From an alpha proteobacterium U9-1i (GTDB taxonomy: Bacteria; Pseudomonadota; Alphaproteobacteria; Caulobacterales; Aquidulcibacteraceae), in contig BBSY01000002.1 in the NCBI GenBank assembly GCA_000974665.1, positions 1,891,716 to 1,955,715 on the forward strand: a stretch of 64,000 nucleotides of DNA, written 5' to 3'. Shown here one piece after another: positions 26,729 to 34,310 of the stretch (positions are counted from its first letter, which is position 1; each line of letters opens with the position of its first letter). The notes below the pieces were generated by a model. That model saw only the letters and a program-made list of their open reading frames with translations, was not told the DNA's origin and did not search any database. The translations under genes and the position numbers were made by a program.

Positions 26729-27193
26729 ATGGAGCGGATGGGCCTGTTTGAGCGGCGGCCTTTGACGGCCGGCGAAATCGGCATCGGCAAACGCGTGTTT
26801 GGCGATGAGATCGATTGGCCGCGCGTGCGCGTGTTTCAGGGGCCTCCGCTCGGCTTCGGCGCGATGGTGCCGCGTGGACGCACCATCGTGTTTTCCAAAT
26901 GGCGCGCGGCGCGTGATTTCACCCGCGCCAACGCCAACGAGCAGGGTTGGCTCGTGCATGAATTGATGCACGTCTGGCAGGCCGCGCACGGCAAAGTGCT
27001 GGCGATCTCGAAGCTCGGCGCCTTGGGCTCAAAAGCGTACGCCTACTCGCCCAAGGCCGGCGTCTCGCTGCGCAAATTCAACATTGAGAGCCAAGCCGAG
27101 ATCGCCCGCCATTTGTATCTCGCCCGCCTCGGCGCCCCGGAAAGCGGCGCGCCCGACAAGCAATGGCTGGAGCAAGTGTGGAGTACGCGTTGA
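26729..27193 (+). CDS. Vgr-related small protein with HExxH motif
   Basis: 154 residues. The central motif VHELMHVWQ (about 72-80) is HExxH, as in gluzincin-type metalloproteases. The following SKAYAYSPKAGVSLRKFNIESQAEI supplies a Glu (IESQAE) suited to be a third ligand. Similar small proteins are often annotated as Vgr-related. No secretion signal is present and no type VI or Rhs gene is near. Start 26729 is the first ATG after the macrodomain promoter region; 26738 is an alternative. Confidence 0.75.
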   Translation: MERMGLFERRPLTAGEIGIGKRVFGDEIDWPRVRVFQGPPLGFGAMVPRGRTIVFSKWRAARDFTRANANEQGWLVHELMHVWQAAHGKVLAISKLGALGSKAYAYSPKAGVSLRKFNIESQAEIARHLYLARLGAPESGAPDKQWLEQVWSTR

Positions 27194-27208
27194 CGTTCGC
27201 AAATGCGT

Positions 27209-27370
27209 CCCGCCCTCCCTCGATGGGAGGGCCGCGCTGAGCGCGGGGAGGGTGAGGCCCGCGTTCATAAAGGGTGAGCCTCGTGTGGCTCATCTTCGAC
27301 GTCGCGGGGCGCACCCCCTCAGTCGCGCGTTCCGCGCGACAGCTCCTCCATCGAGGAGGAGCGGGGCGCC
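27209..27370. repeat. Palindromic repeat, family B, copy 1
   Basis: About 160 bp filling the gap between two convergent genes. It starts CCCGCCCTCCCTCGATGGGA, continues GGGGAGGGTGAGGCCCGCG and ends CTCCTCCATCGAGGAGGA. The two ends are inverted copies of each other (CTCGATGGGAGGG against CTCCATCGAGGAG). Copy 2 lies at 43981-44149 with the same order of blocks. Confidence 0.88.
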
Positions 27371-27373
27371 ATG

Positions 27374-27625
27374 CTAGTTTCCGTCGCCACTTTCTTCTTC
27401 GCCCGCCAGCGTGAATTCGCCATTGCGCACGCGCTCGGGCAACGTTGCGCAGAAATCCGCCACCGCGCTCTCGCCAAACCGGTCGATCATATCCACCAAA
27501 GTCGCGTAGAGCCCAACGGACGCCAGCACCTCCGGCTCAACGCCTTCGCCCAACGCTTTGTCCCAAGCATCGAGAATCAGGTCGAGCGCGCGCGCCTTCT
27601 GGCTGTCGGTGTCGGACAAGCTCAA
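27374..27625 (-). CDS. Small acidic protein of unknown function
   Basis: 83 residues, acidic, mostly helical (LDLILDAWDKALGEG, DMIDRFGESAVADF). The start is TTG at 27625 with GGAGA 5 nt upstream, and it begins 1 nt after the TIGR02301 gene's stop, so it is translationally coupled. No family is recognised. Confidence 0.72.
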   Translation of the reverse strand: MSLSDTDSQKARALDLILDAWDKALGEGVEPEVLASVGLYATLVDMIDRFGESAVADFCATLPERVRNGEFTLAGEEESGDGN

Positions 27626-27626
27626 T

Positions 27627-28058
27627 TTAGTCTCCGTAGCGTGCGCTCAAGCCGCCGGCGACGCGCAATCCGCGCGCGCGCAATTCCGCTTCCGCTTGGG
27701 TGGCGGATTGGTTGCAATCGGAGAAGCGGGATTCCTCCTGCCGGTAGCCGCGATTGAAGCCTTCCACCAATTGGTCGTGATAGCGCGGCTCACGCGACAG
27801 CACCCCGCGCATGTAATCGCGCCAGCGTTGATCACGGCGTCCGTCGCAAAGGATGCGCAGATAATGCGATCCGCCCAACACCTCGGAGAGTTCGGAAAGC
27901 TGACCGCGATACCATTCCTCGGTGCGCGGCTGAGGCTCTTGTTGCTGCTGTTGTGGTTGCTGCGGCTGGCGGCGCGTCTGCGCAGCGGCGGGCGCCCCCA
28001 GCGCCAAGGTGACCTGGGCCAGAACCAAAAGTGCGACATAGGCGAAGCGCGGCTTCAT
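27627..28058 (-). CDS. TIGR02301 family secreted protein
   Basis: 143 residues. A signal peptide (AYVALLVLAQVTLALGAPAAAQ) and a Gln/Pro-rich linker (QPQQPQQQQQEPQ) precede a helical domain with the pattern LGGSHYLRILCDGRRDQRWR and two cysteines. This matches the TIGR02301 family, found in alphaproteobacteria and of unknown role. It is first in a two-gene operon with the acidic protein at 27374. Confidence 0.82.
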   Translation of the reverse strand: MKPRFAYVALLVLAQVTLALGAPAAAQTRRQPQQPQQQQQEPQPRTEEWYRGQLSELSEVLGGSHYLRILCDGRRDQRWRDYMRGVLSREPRYHDQLVEGFNRGYRQEESRFSDCNQSATQAEAELRARGLRVAGGLSARYGD

Positions 28059-28127
28059 GCGTGCAATCTACTCCGAAACAGGGCGGGAGTGTGGAAACCC
28101 AAAGCGCCGTGGTCTCAGGCCATGGCC

Positions 28128-29627
28128 TCAACCGGCGTTCACCTGTGGCTTCCGCGCGCTCCAGGGCGCCGCTTGCTCCAATTCGTACGCCAGTTCAAGC
28201 AAACGCCGTTCCTGGCCCTGCGCCGCCCCGAAATGGGCGCCGATCGGCATGCCGCTGGGCGACCAGGAGAGCGGCACGCTCATCGCCGGCGCCCCGGCGA
28301 CATTCTGGAGCGGCGTATAGCCCACATAGCGGACAACCCGGTCGAACGCCGCCATCCCCAAAGTAGGAGAGAGTTCTCCGATCGGCGGCGGCGTCCGCGC
28401 CAGCACCGGCGTCAGCAAAACATCGCTGTCGGCGAAGAAGGCGGCATATTGCTGCTCGGCCGCGCGCAGCCGCGCCAGCGCCGGCCCCAACGCCGGCTCG
28501 CCGCCTGCGGTGCGGAAGTGTTCCGCAAGCCCAAGCGTCAGCGGCTCGAACACCTGCTCAAGCGCAACCCCGCGCGGCAGCCGCGCCCGCACGCTGGCTA
28601 CCACTTCCGCCGCGCTGGACGCCCACAGCAACACGAACGCGTCCACGAACGGCTGACCCTCGATCTCCATGCGCCGCTCGCGCACCTCATGCCCAAGCGA
28701 ACGGCAGAGCTGCGCCACGCTTTCGGTTGCGGCGCGTACTTCAGGATCGGGCGAATTGCCCATGGCGTCATCCATCGCCAGGGCGATGCGCAAGCGCCTT
28801 TGGCTCGGACCCGTTACCACGCCAACGGCCGGGAACGCCGCGCCCGCGCCTTGTGCTTCCGTCACCGCAAGCCAAGCCGCCGTGTCGCGCACGCTGCGGC
28901 TCACGCAACCTGAGACGGAAATCGAGAATGGCTGCGGCCGATCCTGGGCAACGCTCCGCCCGCGCGACACCTTCAAACCGAACAAGCCATTGCACGATGC
29001 GGGAATGCGAATCGAGCCGCCGCCATCGCTCGCATGCGCGATCGGCACGGCGCGTGACGCAACCGCCACCGCCGCGCCGCCGGATGATCCGCCGCTCGAT
29101 TTCGTCGGATCCCATGGATTGAGCGTTGGGCCGCCGAGCAGCGGTTCGGTGGTCGCCGTTAGTCCAAACTCCGGCGTCGTCGATTTGCCGAAAGGATTGA
29201 GCCCCGACCCGAACAGCGCATCCGTGTAGGGCGGTTGTGCGTCGGGCACGAAATTCGCGAACGCGCGGCTGCCATAACGAGTCGGCACGCCGGTCCAGGG
29301 CAAGAGGTCCTTGATCAAGGTGGGCACGCCCGCGAACGGTCCACTCAACTGTTCAGCCGCACGCGCCCGGGCGCGTTCGTATTGCTTCTCGATCACGAAA
29401 TTCAGTTCGGGGTTCAGCCGCTCCGTGCGCCCGATCGCGGCGTCCAGCGCCTCAAGCGCGGTGATCTCACGCGCACGAATGCGCGCAGCGATTCCCGTCG
29501 CGTCGAGATCGCCCAAGGCGTCGGACGTGTTCTCAACCGAGGCCGGCGCTGTCGCGCTGCTCGAGCATGCAGAAAGCGCCGCCAATCCGGCCGCGTGGGC
29601 GGCGAGTGCGCGCCGAGAAATGTCCAT
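28128..29627 (-). CDS. Amidase (amidase signature family), predicted lipoprotein
   Basis: 499 residues. The N-terminus has a twin-arginine-like start (DISRRALAA) and lipobox LSAC, so it is likely exported and lipid-anchored. The Ser-cisSer-Lys triad is present: Lys in PTLIKDLLPW, Ser in SSGGSSGGAAVAVA and nucleophile Ser in GGGSIRIPAS. It hydrolyses an amide, with unknown substrate. A second exported amidase lies at 36468-38075. It is divergent from tlyA with a 68-bp gap. Confidence 0.9.
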   Translation of the reverse strand: MDISRRALAAHAAGLAALSACSSSATAPASVENTSDALGDLDATGIAARIRAREITALEALDAAIGRTERLNPELNFVIEKQYERARARAAEQLSGPFAGVPTLIKDLLPWTGVPTRYGSRAFANFVPDAQPPYTDALFGSGLNPFGKSTTPEFGLTATTEPLLGGPTLNPWDPTKSSGGSSGGAAVAVASRAVPIAHASDGGGSIRIPASCNGLFGLKVSRGRSVAQDRPQPFSISVSGCVSRSVRDTAAWLAVTEAQGAGAAFPAVGVVTGPSQRRLRIALAMDDAMGNSPDPEVRAATESVAQLCRSLGHEVRERRMEIEGQPFVDAFVLLWASSAAEVVASVRARLPRGVALEQVFEPLTLGLAEHFRTAGGEPALGPALARLRAAEQQYAAFFADSDVLLTPVLARTPPPIGELSPTLGMAAFDRVVRYVGYTPLQNVAGAPAMSVPLSWSPSGMPIGAHFGAAQGQERRLLELAYELEQAAPWSARKPQVNAG

Positions 29628-29695
29628 GGGCGTTGCCCCCCTTGTTGTGGGCGCGGAGCCTTGCGCGCGCGCCCGTTTCGATCAAGGACAAAACC

Positions 29696-30418
29696 ATGAG
29701 CCGAATGCGGGCCGACCTGTTGATCGTGGCGCGTGGCCTGGCGGAAAGCCGCGCCAAGGCGGTTGCCGCCATCGAAGCCGGTGGCGTGCGGGCCAATGGC
29801 GCGCCTGTGACGAAAGCCTCCGAGCAGATCGATGCGCTGGCAGATTTGGAGGTCACGCCGCCGCACCCCTGGGTGTCGCGCGGCGGCGTCAAGCTCGCTT
29901 ATGCGCTTGAGGCGTTCAGCCTCGATCCCTCCGGCCAAACCTGCCTGGACGTCGGCGCGTCCACCGGCGGCTTCACCCACGTGCTGCTCACGCACGGCGC
30001 ACGCAAGGTTTACGCGGTGGACGTCGGCCAAGGCCAACTCCACGCTTCGTTGCGCGACGATCCGCGCGTCGTCTCGCTCGAACACACCGACGCGCGCATT
30101 CTGACGCGCGCGCTCATCCCAGAACCGCCAACTCTCGTCGTCTGCGACGTTAGCTTCATCGGCGCCGCCAAAGCGCTCGCCGTTCCGCTTTCACTCGCGG
30201 CGCCAAGCGCCGATCTCGTCACTTTGATCAAACCGCAATTCGAAGCCGGCCCACACAAGGGCGCCGTGCTCGACGAAGCAAAAGCCCGCGCTGCCGCGCA
30301 AACCGCCATCGACGCGCTCAATAGCCTCGAAGGTTTCGTACTCGTCACCACCAGCGACAGCCCCATCCGTGGCGGCGACGGCAACCTCGAGCGCCTCGCG
30401 CACTTCAAACGCTCATAG
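29696..30418 (+). CDS. TlyA family rRNA methyltransferase
   Basis: 240 residues from the ATG at 29696 (AAGGA lies 7 nt upstream; the frame from 29567 is too long). An N-terminal S4 RNA-binding domain (RADLLIVARGLAESRAKA) is followed by an FtsJ-like methyltransferase with the SAM motif LDVGASTGGFTHVLL and a KPQFE motif. Family members 2'-O-methylate 16S and 23S rRNA, and some act as haemolysins. The hairpin at 30424-30447 ends the transcript. Confidence 0.93.
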   Translation: MSRMRADLLIVARGLAESRAKAVAAIEAGGVRANGAPVTKASEQIDALADLEVTPPHPWVSRGGVKLAYALEAFSLDPSGQTCLDVGASTGGFTHVLLTHGARKVYAVDVGQGQLHASLRDDPRVVSLEHTDARILTRALIPEPPTLVVCDVSFIGAAKALAVPLSLAAPSADLVTLIKPQFEAGPHKGAVLDEAKARAAAQTAIDALNSLEGFVLVTTSDSPIRGGDGNLERLAHFKRS

Positions 30419-30423
30419 CAAAA

Positions 30424-30447
30424 GGGCCCCAGCTTTCGCTGGAGCCC
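30424..30447. terminator. Bidirectional hairpin terminator
   Basis: GGGCCCCAGC pairs with GCTGGAGCCC (one mismatch) around TTTC, between the convergent stops at 30418 and 30476. On the minus strand it is followed by TTTTG, so it suits termination of the glycine-zipper gene best. Confidence 0.75.
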
Positions 30448-30475
30448 TCGCAATTCCAGTTCGAACGCACCGAAC

Positions 30476-31069
30476 TCAGTATTGATCTTCCTCGCGCCAC
30501 ACACCGTCGCGGCCGCGGCACATCACCACTTCATCGTAGTACCGGCGCCCACGGCGATCGTAGCGCACCACATCTTCGGTGCGGCACTCTTGGCGGCCAT
30601 ACTCGCCGCGATAGCCATTGTCGCCGCGATAGCCGCTTTCCTGGTAGGGGCCGCCGTAGAGGTCGTCGTCCTCGCCGCGATAGCCGGGGCCCTGTTGGGG
30701 ATATTGCTGCGGGTATTGCTGGCCGTATTGGCCTTGCGCATACGGATCGTACGAACCCTGCGGCGCCTGCGCGCAACGCGTGTTCGACCGTCCGATCATC
30801 GCGCCAGCTGTCGCGCCAACCACTGCGCCAAGCACGCTGCCGTCAGTCCGGTGACCGCGTGACGCAGCTTGGCTGCCGAGCACCGCGCCGGCGATGCCGC
30901 CGATCACGGCGCCGGCCGTGGTGTTGCCGTTTCGCCGTTGGGAACAATATTGCTGCTGTTGCACGTGCTGTTCGTGATAAGCGCGCTGCTCGTAAGTCTG
31001 GGCGCTGGCTGGGGTCGCCAGCGCGGCCGCCATAACGGCGCCGACGACGGCGAGAACTTGACCACGCAT
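30476..31069 (-). CDS. Glycine-zipper envelope protein
   Basis: 197 residues. A signal peptide (AVVGAVMAAALATPASAQ) is followed by two glycine-zipper hydrophobic segments (TTAGAVIGGIAGAVLGSQAA and SVLGAVVGATAGAMIGR), as in the 17-kDa surface-antigen group. A Gln/Tyr/Gly-rich repeat region (QYGQQYPQQYPQQ) and a C-terminal block RYDRRGRRYYDEVVMCRG follow. It is likely an outer-membrane or periplasmic structural protein. Confidence 0.82.
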   Translation of the reverse strand: MRGQVLAVVGAVMAAALATPASAQTYEQRAYHEQHVQQQQYCSQRRNGNTTAGAVIGGIAGAVLGSQAASRGHRTDGSVLGAVVGATAGAMIGRSNTRCAQAPQGSYDPYAQGQYGQQYPQQYPQQGPGYRGEDDDLYGGPYQESGYRGDNGYRGEYGRQECRTEDVVRYDRRGRRYYDEVVMCRGRDGVWREEDQY

Positions 31070-31121
31070 GTGAGCCTCCTGTTTGTGGCGGCCAAGAAAG
31101 CAGAACCAAGCTGAACCGCGT

Positions 31122-32432
31122 ATGAAGCGCCAAAACCGCCTCGCCAGGGCCCGGCCAGCCCAAAACGGCGGACGGGCTCACCCCCCCGCTGCTGAGGAGC
31201 GTGAGCTTCTCATCGCCAGCATCGGTGCGCGCGGCGATGCGGTATCGGAAGGCGCCAAGGGCCCCATTTATGCGCCCTTCGCTTTGCCAGGAGAGCGGGT
31301 GCGCGCCCGCGTCACCGGCGAGCGGGCCGAGGTCCTACAGATCCTCGAACCCAGCGCCGAGCGCCGCCAAGCGCCGTGCAAGCACTTTGGCCGCTGCGGC
31401 GGCTGCCAGCTTCAGCACTGGGAAGAGGGCGCTTACCTCGCCTGGAAGCGTGACCAGGTGATCGACGCGCTCGCCAAGCGCGGCATGGGCTGTGACGTCG
31501 ATCCCGCCATCAACGCGTGGGGCGAAGGCCGCCGCCGCGCGGCGTTTCATGCGGGGCGCGTTGGCGGCCAAGTGCGCCTGGGCTTCGTTGAACGCGGCGG
31601 CGCCAAGCTTACGCCGATTTCGATGTGCCCAGTGCTGACGCCACAGCTTGAAGCGATGCTGCCCAAGCTCGTGCCGATCGCCGAATTGTTCACGCCGCAG
31701 CGGGGCGAGATCACGATGCAATGTCTGCAGACTGATTCCGGCGTCGATGTCGCACTGAAGGGCGCCGGCCGCGCCGGCGCTTTGCATCGCGCCGGTTTGG
31801 AAGAAGCCGCCGCACTCGCCGAAGCCGCGGGCCTCGCGCGCCTTTCCATAGATGGCGACACATTGGTGGAGCGCGCCAAGCCATCGCTGCGTATGGGCAA
31901 AGCGCGCGTCTCGCCGCCGCCTGGGGCGTTCCTGCAGCCGACAGCCCAGGGCGAGGAAACACTCGCCCGCCTCGTGCTCGAAGCGCTCGCCGGCGCCGAA
32001 CGCGTGATCGATCTGTTCTCCGGCATCGGCACGTTCGCATTGCGCTTGGCCGAACAAGCCGAAGTCACGGCCGCCGAGAGCGATGCTGCAATGCTGGCCG
32101 CTCTCAAGGCCGGGGCCGACGGTGCAGGCGGCGCGCTGAAGCAAGTGACGATACTGCGTCGTGATCTGTTGCGCACGCCGATCGCGAGCCTCGAAATGAA
32201 GAAGTTCGACGGCGCCGTGATCGATCCGCCGCGCTCGGGCGCGCGCCTGCAGGCAGAGCAACTCGCGCGCGCGCCGGTGCGCAAGCTCGCCTACGTGTCC
32301 TGCGATCCCGCCAGCTTCGCACGTGATATCAAGGTGCTCAACGAGCACGGCTTCCACCTCACCCGCGTCACCCCCGTCGATCAATTCCGCTGGAGCCCGC
32401 ACGTCGAAATCGTCGGGGCGCTGGAACGATGA
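31122..32432 (+). CDS. 23S rRNA uracil-C5 methyltransferase (RlmC/RlmD/TrmA family)
   Basis: 436 residues from the ATG at 31122. A TRAM-like N-terminal region precedes the Fe-S cysteine cluster CKHFGRCGGCQLQHW (about 85-99). The SAM site is RVIDLFSGIGTFALRLAE. The catalytic motif YVSCDPASFARD has the nucleophile Cys, and DPPRSG is also present. It methylates uridine at C5, probably in 23S rRNA. The exact position cannot be told from sequence. Confidence 0.92.
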   Translation: MKRQNRLARARPAQNGGRAHPPAAEERELLIASIGARGDAVSEGAKGPIYAPFALPGERVRARVTGERAEVLQILEPSAERRQAPCKHFGRCGGCQLQHWEEGAYLAWKRDQVIDALAKRGMGCDVDPAINAWGEGRRRAAFHAGRVGGQVRLGFVERGGAKLTPISMCPVLTPQLEAMLPKLVPIAELFTPQRGEITMQCLQTDSGVDVALKGAGRAGALHRAGLEEAAALAEAAGLARLSIDGDTLVERAKPSLRMGKARVSPPPGAFLQPTAQGEETLARLVLEALAGAERVIDLFSGIGTFALRLAEQAEVTAAESDAAMLAALKAGADGAGGALKQVTILRRDLLRTPIASLEMKKFDGAVIDPPRSGARLQAEQLARAPVRKLAYVSCDPASFARDIKVLNEHGFHLTRVTPVDQFRWSPHVEIVGALER

Positions 32433-32448
32433 AAACGCAAGCACGACG

Positions 32449-32502
32449 AACCCTCCCCTGGAGGGGGAGGGCAGGGAGGGGTGAGAGCGTAGCGCGCAAC
32501 GC
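32449..32502. repeat. Palindromic repeat, family C, copy 1 (left arm)
   Basis: ACCCTCCCCTGGAGGGGGAG followed by GGCAGGGAGGGGTGAGAGCG and GCGCAACG. This arm recurs at 32611 and 45100. Downstream, an 11-bp pair GACTTGAAACG (32526) and CGTTTCAAGTC (32592) brackets a palindromic core (GCTCCCTCCAGGGAGGAGC). The whole 319-bp gap (32433-32751) is thus repeat-derived. Confidence 0.85.
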
Positions 32503-32610
32503 CTCCATTCTTGTCACGCGCGGTCGACTTGAAACGTGGAAGCGCGGCTCCCTCCAGGGAGGAGCGGCCTTAGCGCCGCGAACACACCCAGCGTTTCAAG
32601 TCAAAGCGCG

Positions 32611-32749
32611 AACCCTCCCCTGGAGGGGGAGGGCAGGGAGGGGTGAGGGCGTAGAGCGCAACGTTTCAGACGGCGCGGTGCAAAGCCTTGCAGGCGCGGG
32701 AGCGCTGCTCACCCTCCACCTTACCTCCTCCCCTCCAGGGAGGAGGGGG
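32611..32749. repeat. Palindromic repeat, family C, copy 2 (both arms)
   Basis: The left arm, 32611-32667, is nearly identical to copy 1. The right arm, 32708-32749, reads CTCACCCTCCACCTTACCTC, then CTCCCCTCCAGGGAGGAGG. The right arm's final AGGAGG (32741-32746) is the Shine-Dalgarno of the DUF559 gene starting at 32752. The same composite is at 45100-45240, where no DUF559 gene follows. Confidence 0.85.
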
Positions 32750-32751
32750 CT

Positions 32752-33126
32752 ATGACCAGGCGCGAACCATCGCGCGGCGAAGCGGCCGCGTGGACGCAAT
32801 TGCGTGCGTTGCGCGCCGAGGGCTTTGCATTTCGCCGCGAGCATGAAATCGGCGACTATCGCGCGGATTTCGTGTGCTTGCGTCGGCGTTTGATCGTCGA
32901 GGTCGACGGCGGCGTGCATGCACTTCCTGGCGCTGCGGAACACGATGCGCGGCGTGATGCGTGGCTGGCTGCAGAAGGCTATCTTGTGTTGCGCTTCACG
33001 GATCAGAAAGTCCTCAGTGAGGCAAATTGGCTCGATGACGTACGCCAAGCCTTGCGCACGCGAGACGAAGCGCCCTACCGCTGGAGAAATTCGCCGGTGG
33101 CGCCGAAGGGAGCGCGCGATGGTTGA
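32752..33126 (+). CDS. DUF559 endonuclease-like protein
   Basis: 124 residues. DUF559 belongs to the Vsr/PD-(D/E)XK-like nuclease superfamily. The core is intact: [16 protein letters not shown], then [11 protein letters not shown] (acidic catalytic-type residues), [18 protein letters not shown] and a helical tail. GGAGG lies 5 nt before the ATG and is provided by repeat C2. It overlaps the YcgN gene by 8 bp. A second, broken DUF559 gene is at 60348. The substrate of these proteins is unknown; repair or mobility roles are possible. Confidence 0.88.
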   Translation: MTRREPSRGEAAAWTQLRALRAEGFAFRREHEIGDYRADFVCLRRRLIVEVDGGVHALPGAAEHDARRDAWLAAEGYLVLRFTDQKVLSEANWLDDVRQALRTRDEAPYRWRNSPVAPKGARDG

Positions 33127-33610
33127 CGCCCCGTACTGGAAAACCAAAACGCTTGAGCAAATGTCCCCCACCGAGTGGGAAAGCCTCTGCGACGGCTGCG
33201 GCAAGTGCTGCGTGTTCACCTTGGAGGACGCCGACAACGGACAACTCTACCGCACTGACGTCGCCTGCAAATTGCTCGACGGCAAAACCGGGCTCTGCAG
33301 CGACTATGCCAACCGCAAGAAGCACGTGCCCGATTGCGTGAAGCTCACGCCGAAGAAAGTGCCGAAGCTAGATTGGCTGCCCACAACCTGCGCTTACCGG
33401 CTCGTCGCCAATGGCGAGGACTTGCGCTGGTGGCATCCGTTGGTCTCCGGCGACCCCAAAACGGTCCATGTCGCCAACGCGTCGGTGCGCAACAAAACGC
33501 GCCCGCAAGGCCGCATGAAAGAAGCGGGCCTGATGAAACGCATCGTCCAATGGCCGGACCCGCTTGATAAGCCGCCCAAGGGCTACAAGCGGAAGCGTTC
33601 AAAGAGCTAG
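33119..33610 (+). CDS. YcgN family cysteine-cluster protein
   Basis: 163 residues. The N-terminal cysteine cluster is [11 protein letters not shown], with further cysteines in [16 protein letters not shown] and HVPDCVKL, suited to bind a metal or Fe-S centre. Later TTCAYR and WWHPLVSGD are family-like. Its function is unknown. The ATG at 33119 lies inside the end of the DUF559 frame. The 3' end overlaps vapC by 12 bp on the opposite strand. Confidence 0.9.
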   Translation: MVDAPYWKTKTLEQMSPTEWESLCDGCGKCCVFTLEDADNGQLYRTDVACKLLDGKTGLCSDYANRKKHVPDCVKLTPKKVPKLDWLPTTCAYRLVANGEDLRWWHPLVSGDPKTVHVANASVRNKTRPQGRMKEAGLMKRIVQWPDPLDKPPKGYKRKRSKS

Positions 33611-33985
33611 AACGGTGAGGCCCGGCACGTCGGCGAAATCCTTCGCGTTCAGCGTAACGAGCGTCGCGCGAATAGAGAGCGCTTGCGCTGCGATCATCCG
33701 ATCGATGATCTTCGATCGTGAGAATCCAATGGCGGCAATGATCGCGCCATAGGCGCGCGCATCGCTTTCCGTGAAGTCGAGGACGCGGATCGCTTTCACG
33801 AGCATGTCGACACGGCTGCGACGGACGCGCATTTTTGCCGGGTCGCGATAGACGCCGCCTTCAAGCTCAACCAGCGTCAAGGACGAGAAGTATTGCGGTC
33901 CGCCAAGCGCTCGTACTTTCGATTCGACGGTTTTATCGGCGTCGCGAATTGGAATTGCGACGCTCGTGTCCAAAACGAACGACAC
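33599..33985 (-). CDS. vapC: VapC-type PIN-domain ribonuclease toxin
   Basis: 128 residues. PIN-domain acidic residues are Asp6 (FVLDTSVA), Glu40 (LTLVELEGG), Asp95 ([11 protein letters not shown]) and Asp116 ([10 protein letters not shown]). VapC toxins cut tRNA or rRNA when free of antitoxin. The start overlaps the vapB stop by one base, the usual coupled order. It converges on the YcgN gene with a 12-bp overlap. Confidence 0.92.
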   Translation of the reverse strand: MSFVLDTSVAIPIRDADKTVESKVRALGGPQYFSSLTLVELEGGVYRDPAKMRVRRSRVDMLVKAIRVLDFTESDARAYGAIIAAIGFSRSKIIDRMIAAQALSIRATLVTLNAKDFADVPGLTVLAL

Positions 33986-34233
33986 TAAAGGCCTTCCCGC
34001 TCGGGGAACTCGATCTTATCGCGCTCTTGCACTTCGCCCGGCCCCGGGAGCTTGCCCAACGCGTCGAACATTTCGTCGAGAGACATCTTCTGCTTCTCGG
34101 CTGGATACAGCGTCATCACGTCGCCGGAACGCACGATCACAAGCTCGACGCCTTCACCGAAGGCCATGTCCTTCGGGATGCGAACAGCTTCGCTATTCCC
34201 ACTCTTGAAAGTCCGAGTTTTCGCGCTGATCAT
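33985..34233 (-). CDS. vapB: VapB-type antitoxin (AbrB/SpoVT fold)
   Basis: 82 residues. The N-terminal swapped-hairpin DNA-binding domain reads TFKSGNSEAVRIPKDMAF, and the C-terminal part (KMSLDEMFDALGKLPGPGE) should wrap the VapC active site. It likely represses its own operon through the palindrome at 34239-34260, which ends 6 bp before its start codon. Confidence 0.92.
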   Translation of the reverse strand: MISAKTRTFKSGNSEAVRIPKDMAFGEGVELVIVRSGDVMTLYPAEKQKMSLDEMFDALGKLPGPGEVQERDKIEFPEREGL

Positions 34234-34238
34234 AGCTG

Positions 34239-34260
34239 ACGTATATACATGTATATACGT
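34239..34260. promoter_or_regulatory. Perfect 22-bp palindrome, likely VapBC operator and promoter
   Basis: The half-site ACGTATATACA is followed by its exact inverse. It is AT-rich in a GC-rich region, contains TATATAC boxes usable as a -10 element, and lies 6 bp upstream of vapB. VapB/AbrB-type antitoxins bind such palindromes to autoregulate. Confidence 0.8.
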
Positions 34261-34310
34261 GACGTCAAGCGCTCTTGGAAGGGCTTAAACCGGCGCTAAG
34301 CTCGCGTCCC

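Noticed and set aside
25420..26751. Plus-strand ORF of 443 codons over the dihydroorotase-like and macrodomain genes
   Set aside because: It is Arg-rich and motif-free and crosses two genes with clear family features.
32449..32749. CRISPR array
   Set aside because: Repeats are palindromic, of unequal spacing and only two or three copies, with no regular spacers and no cas genes. They are REP-like.
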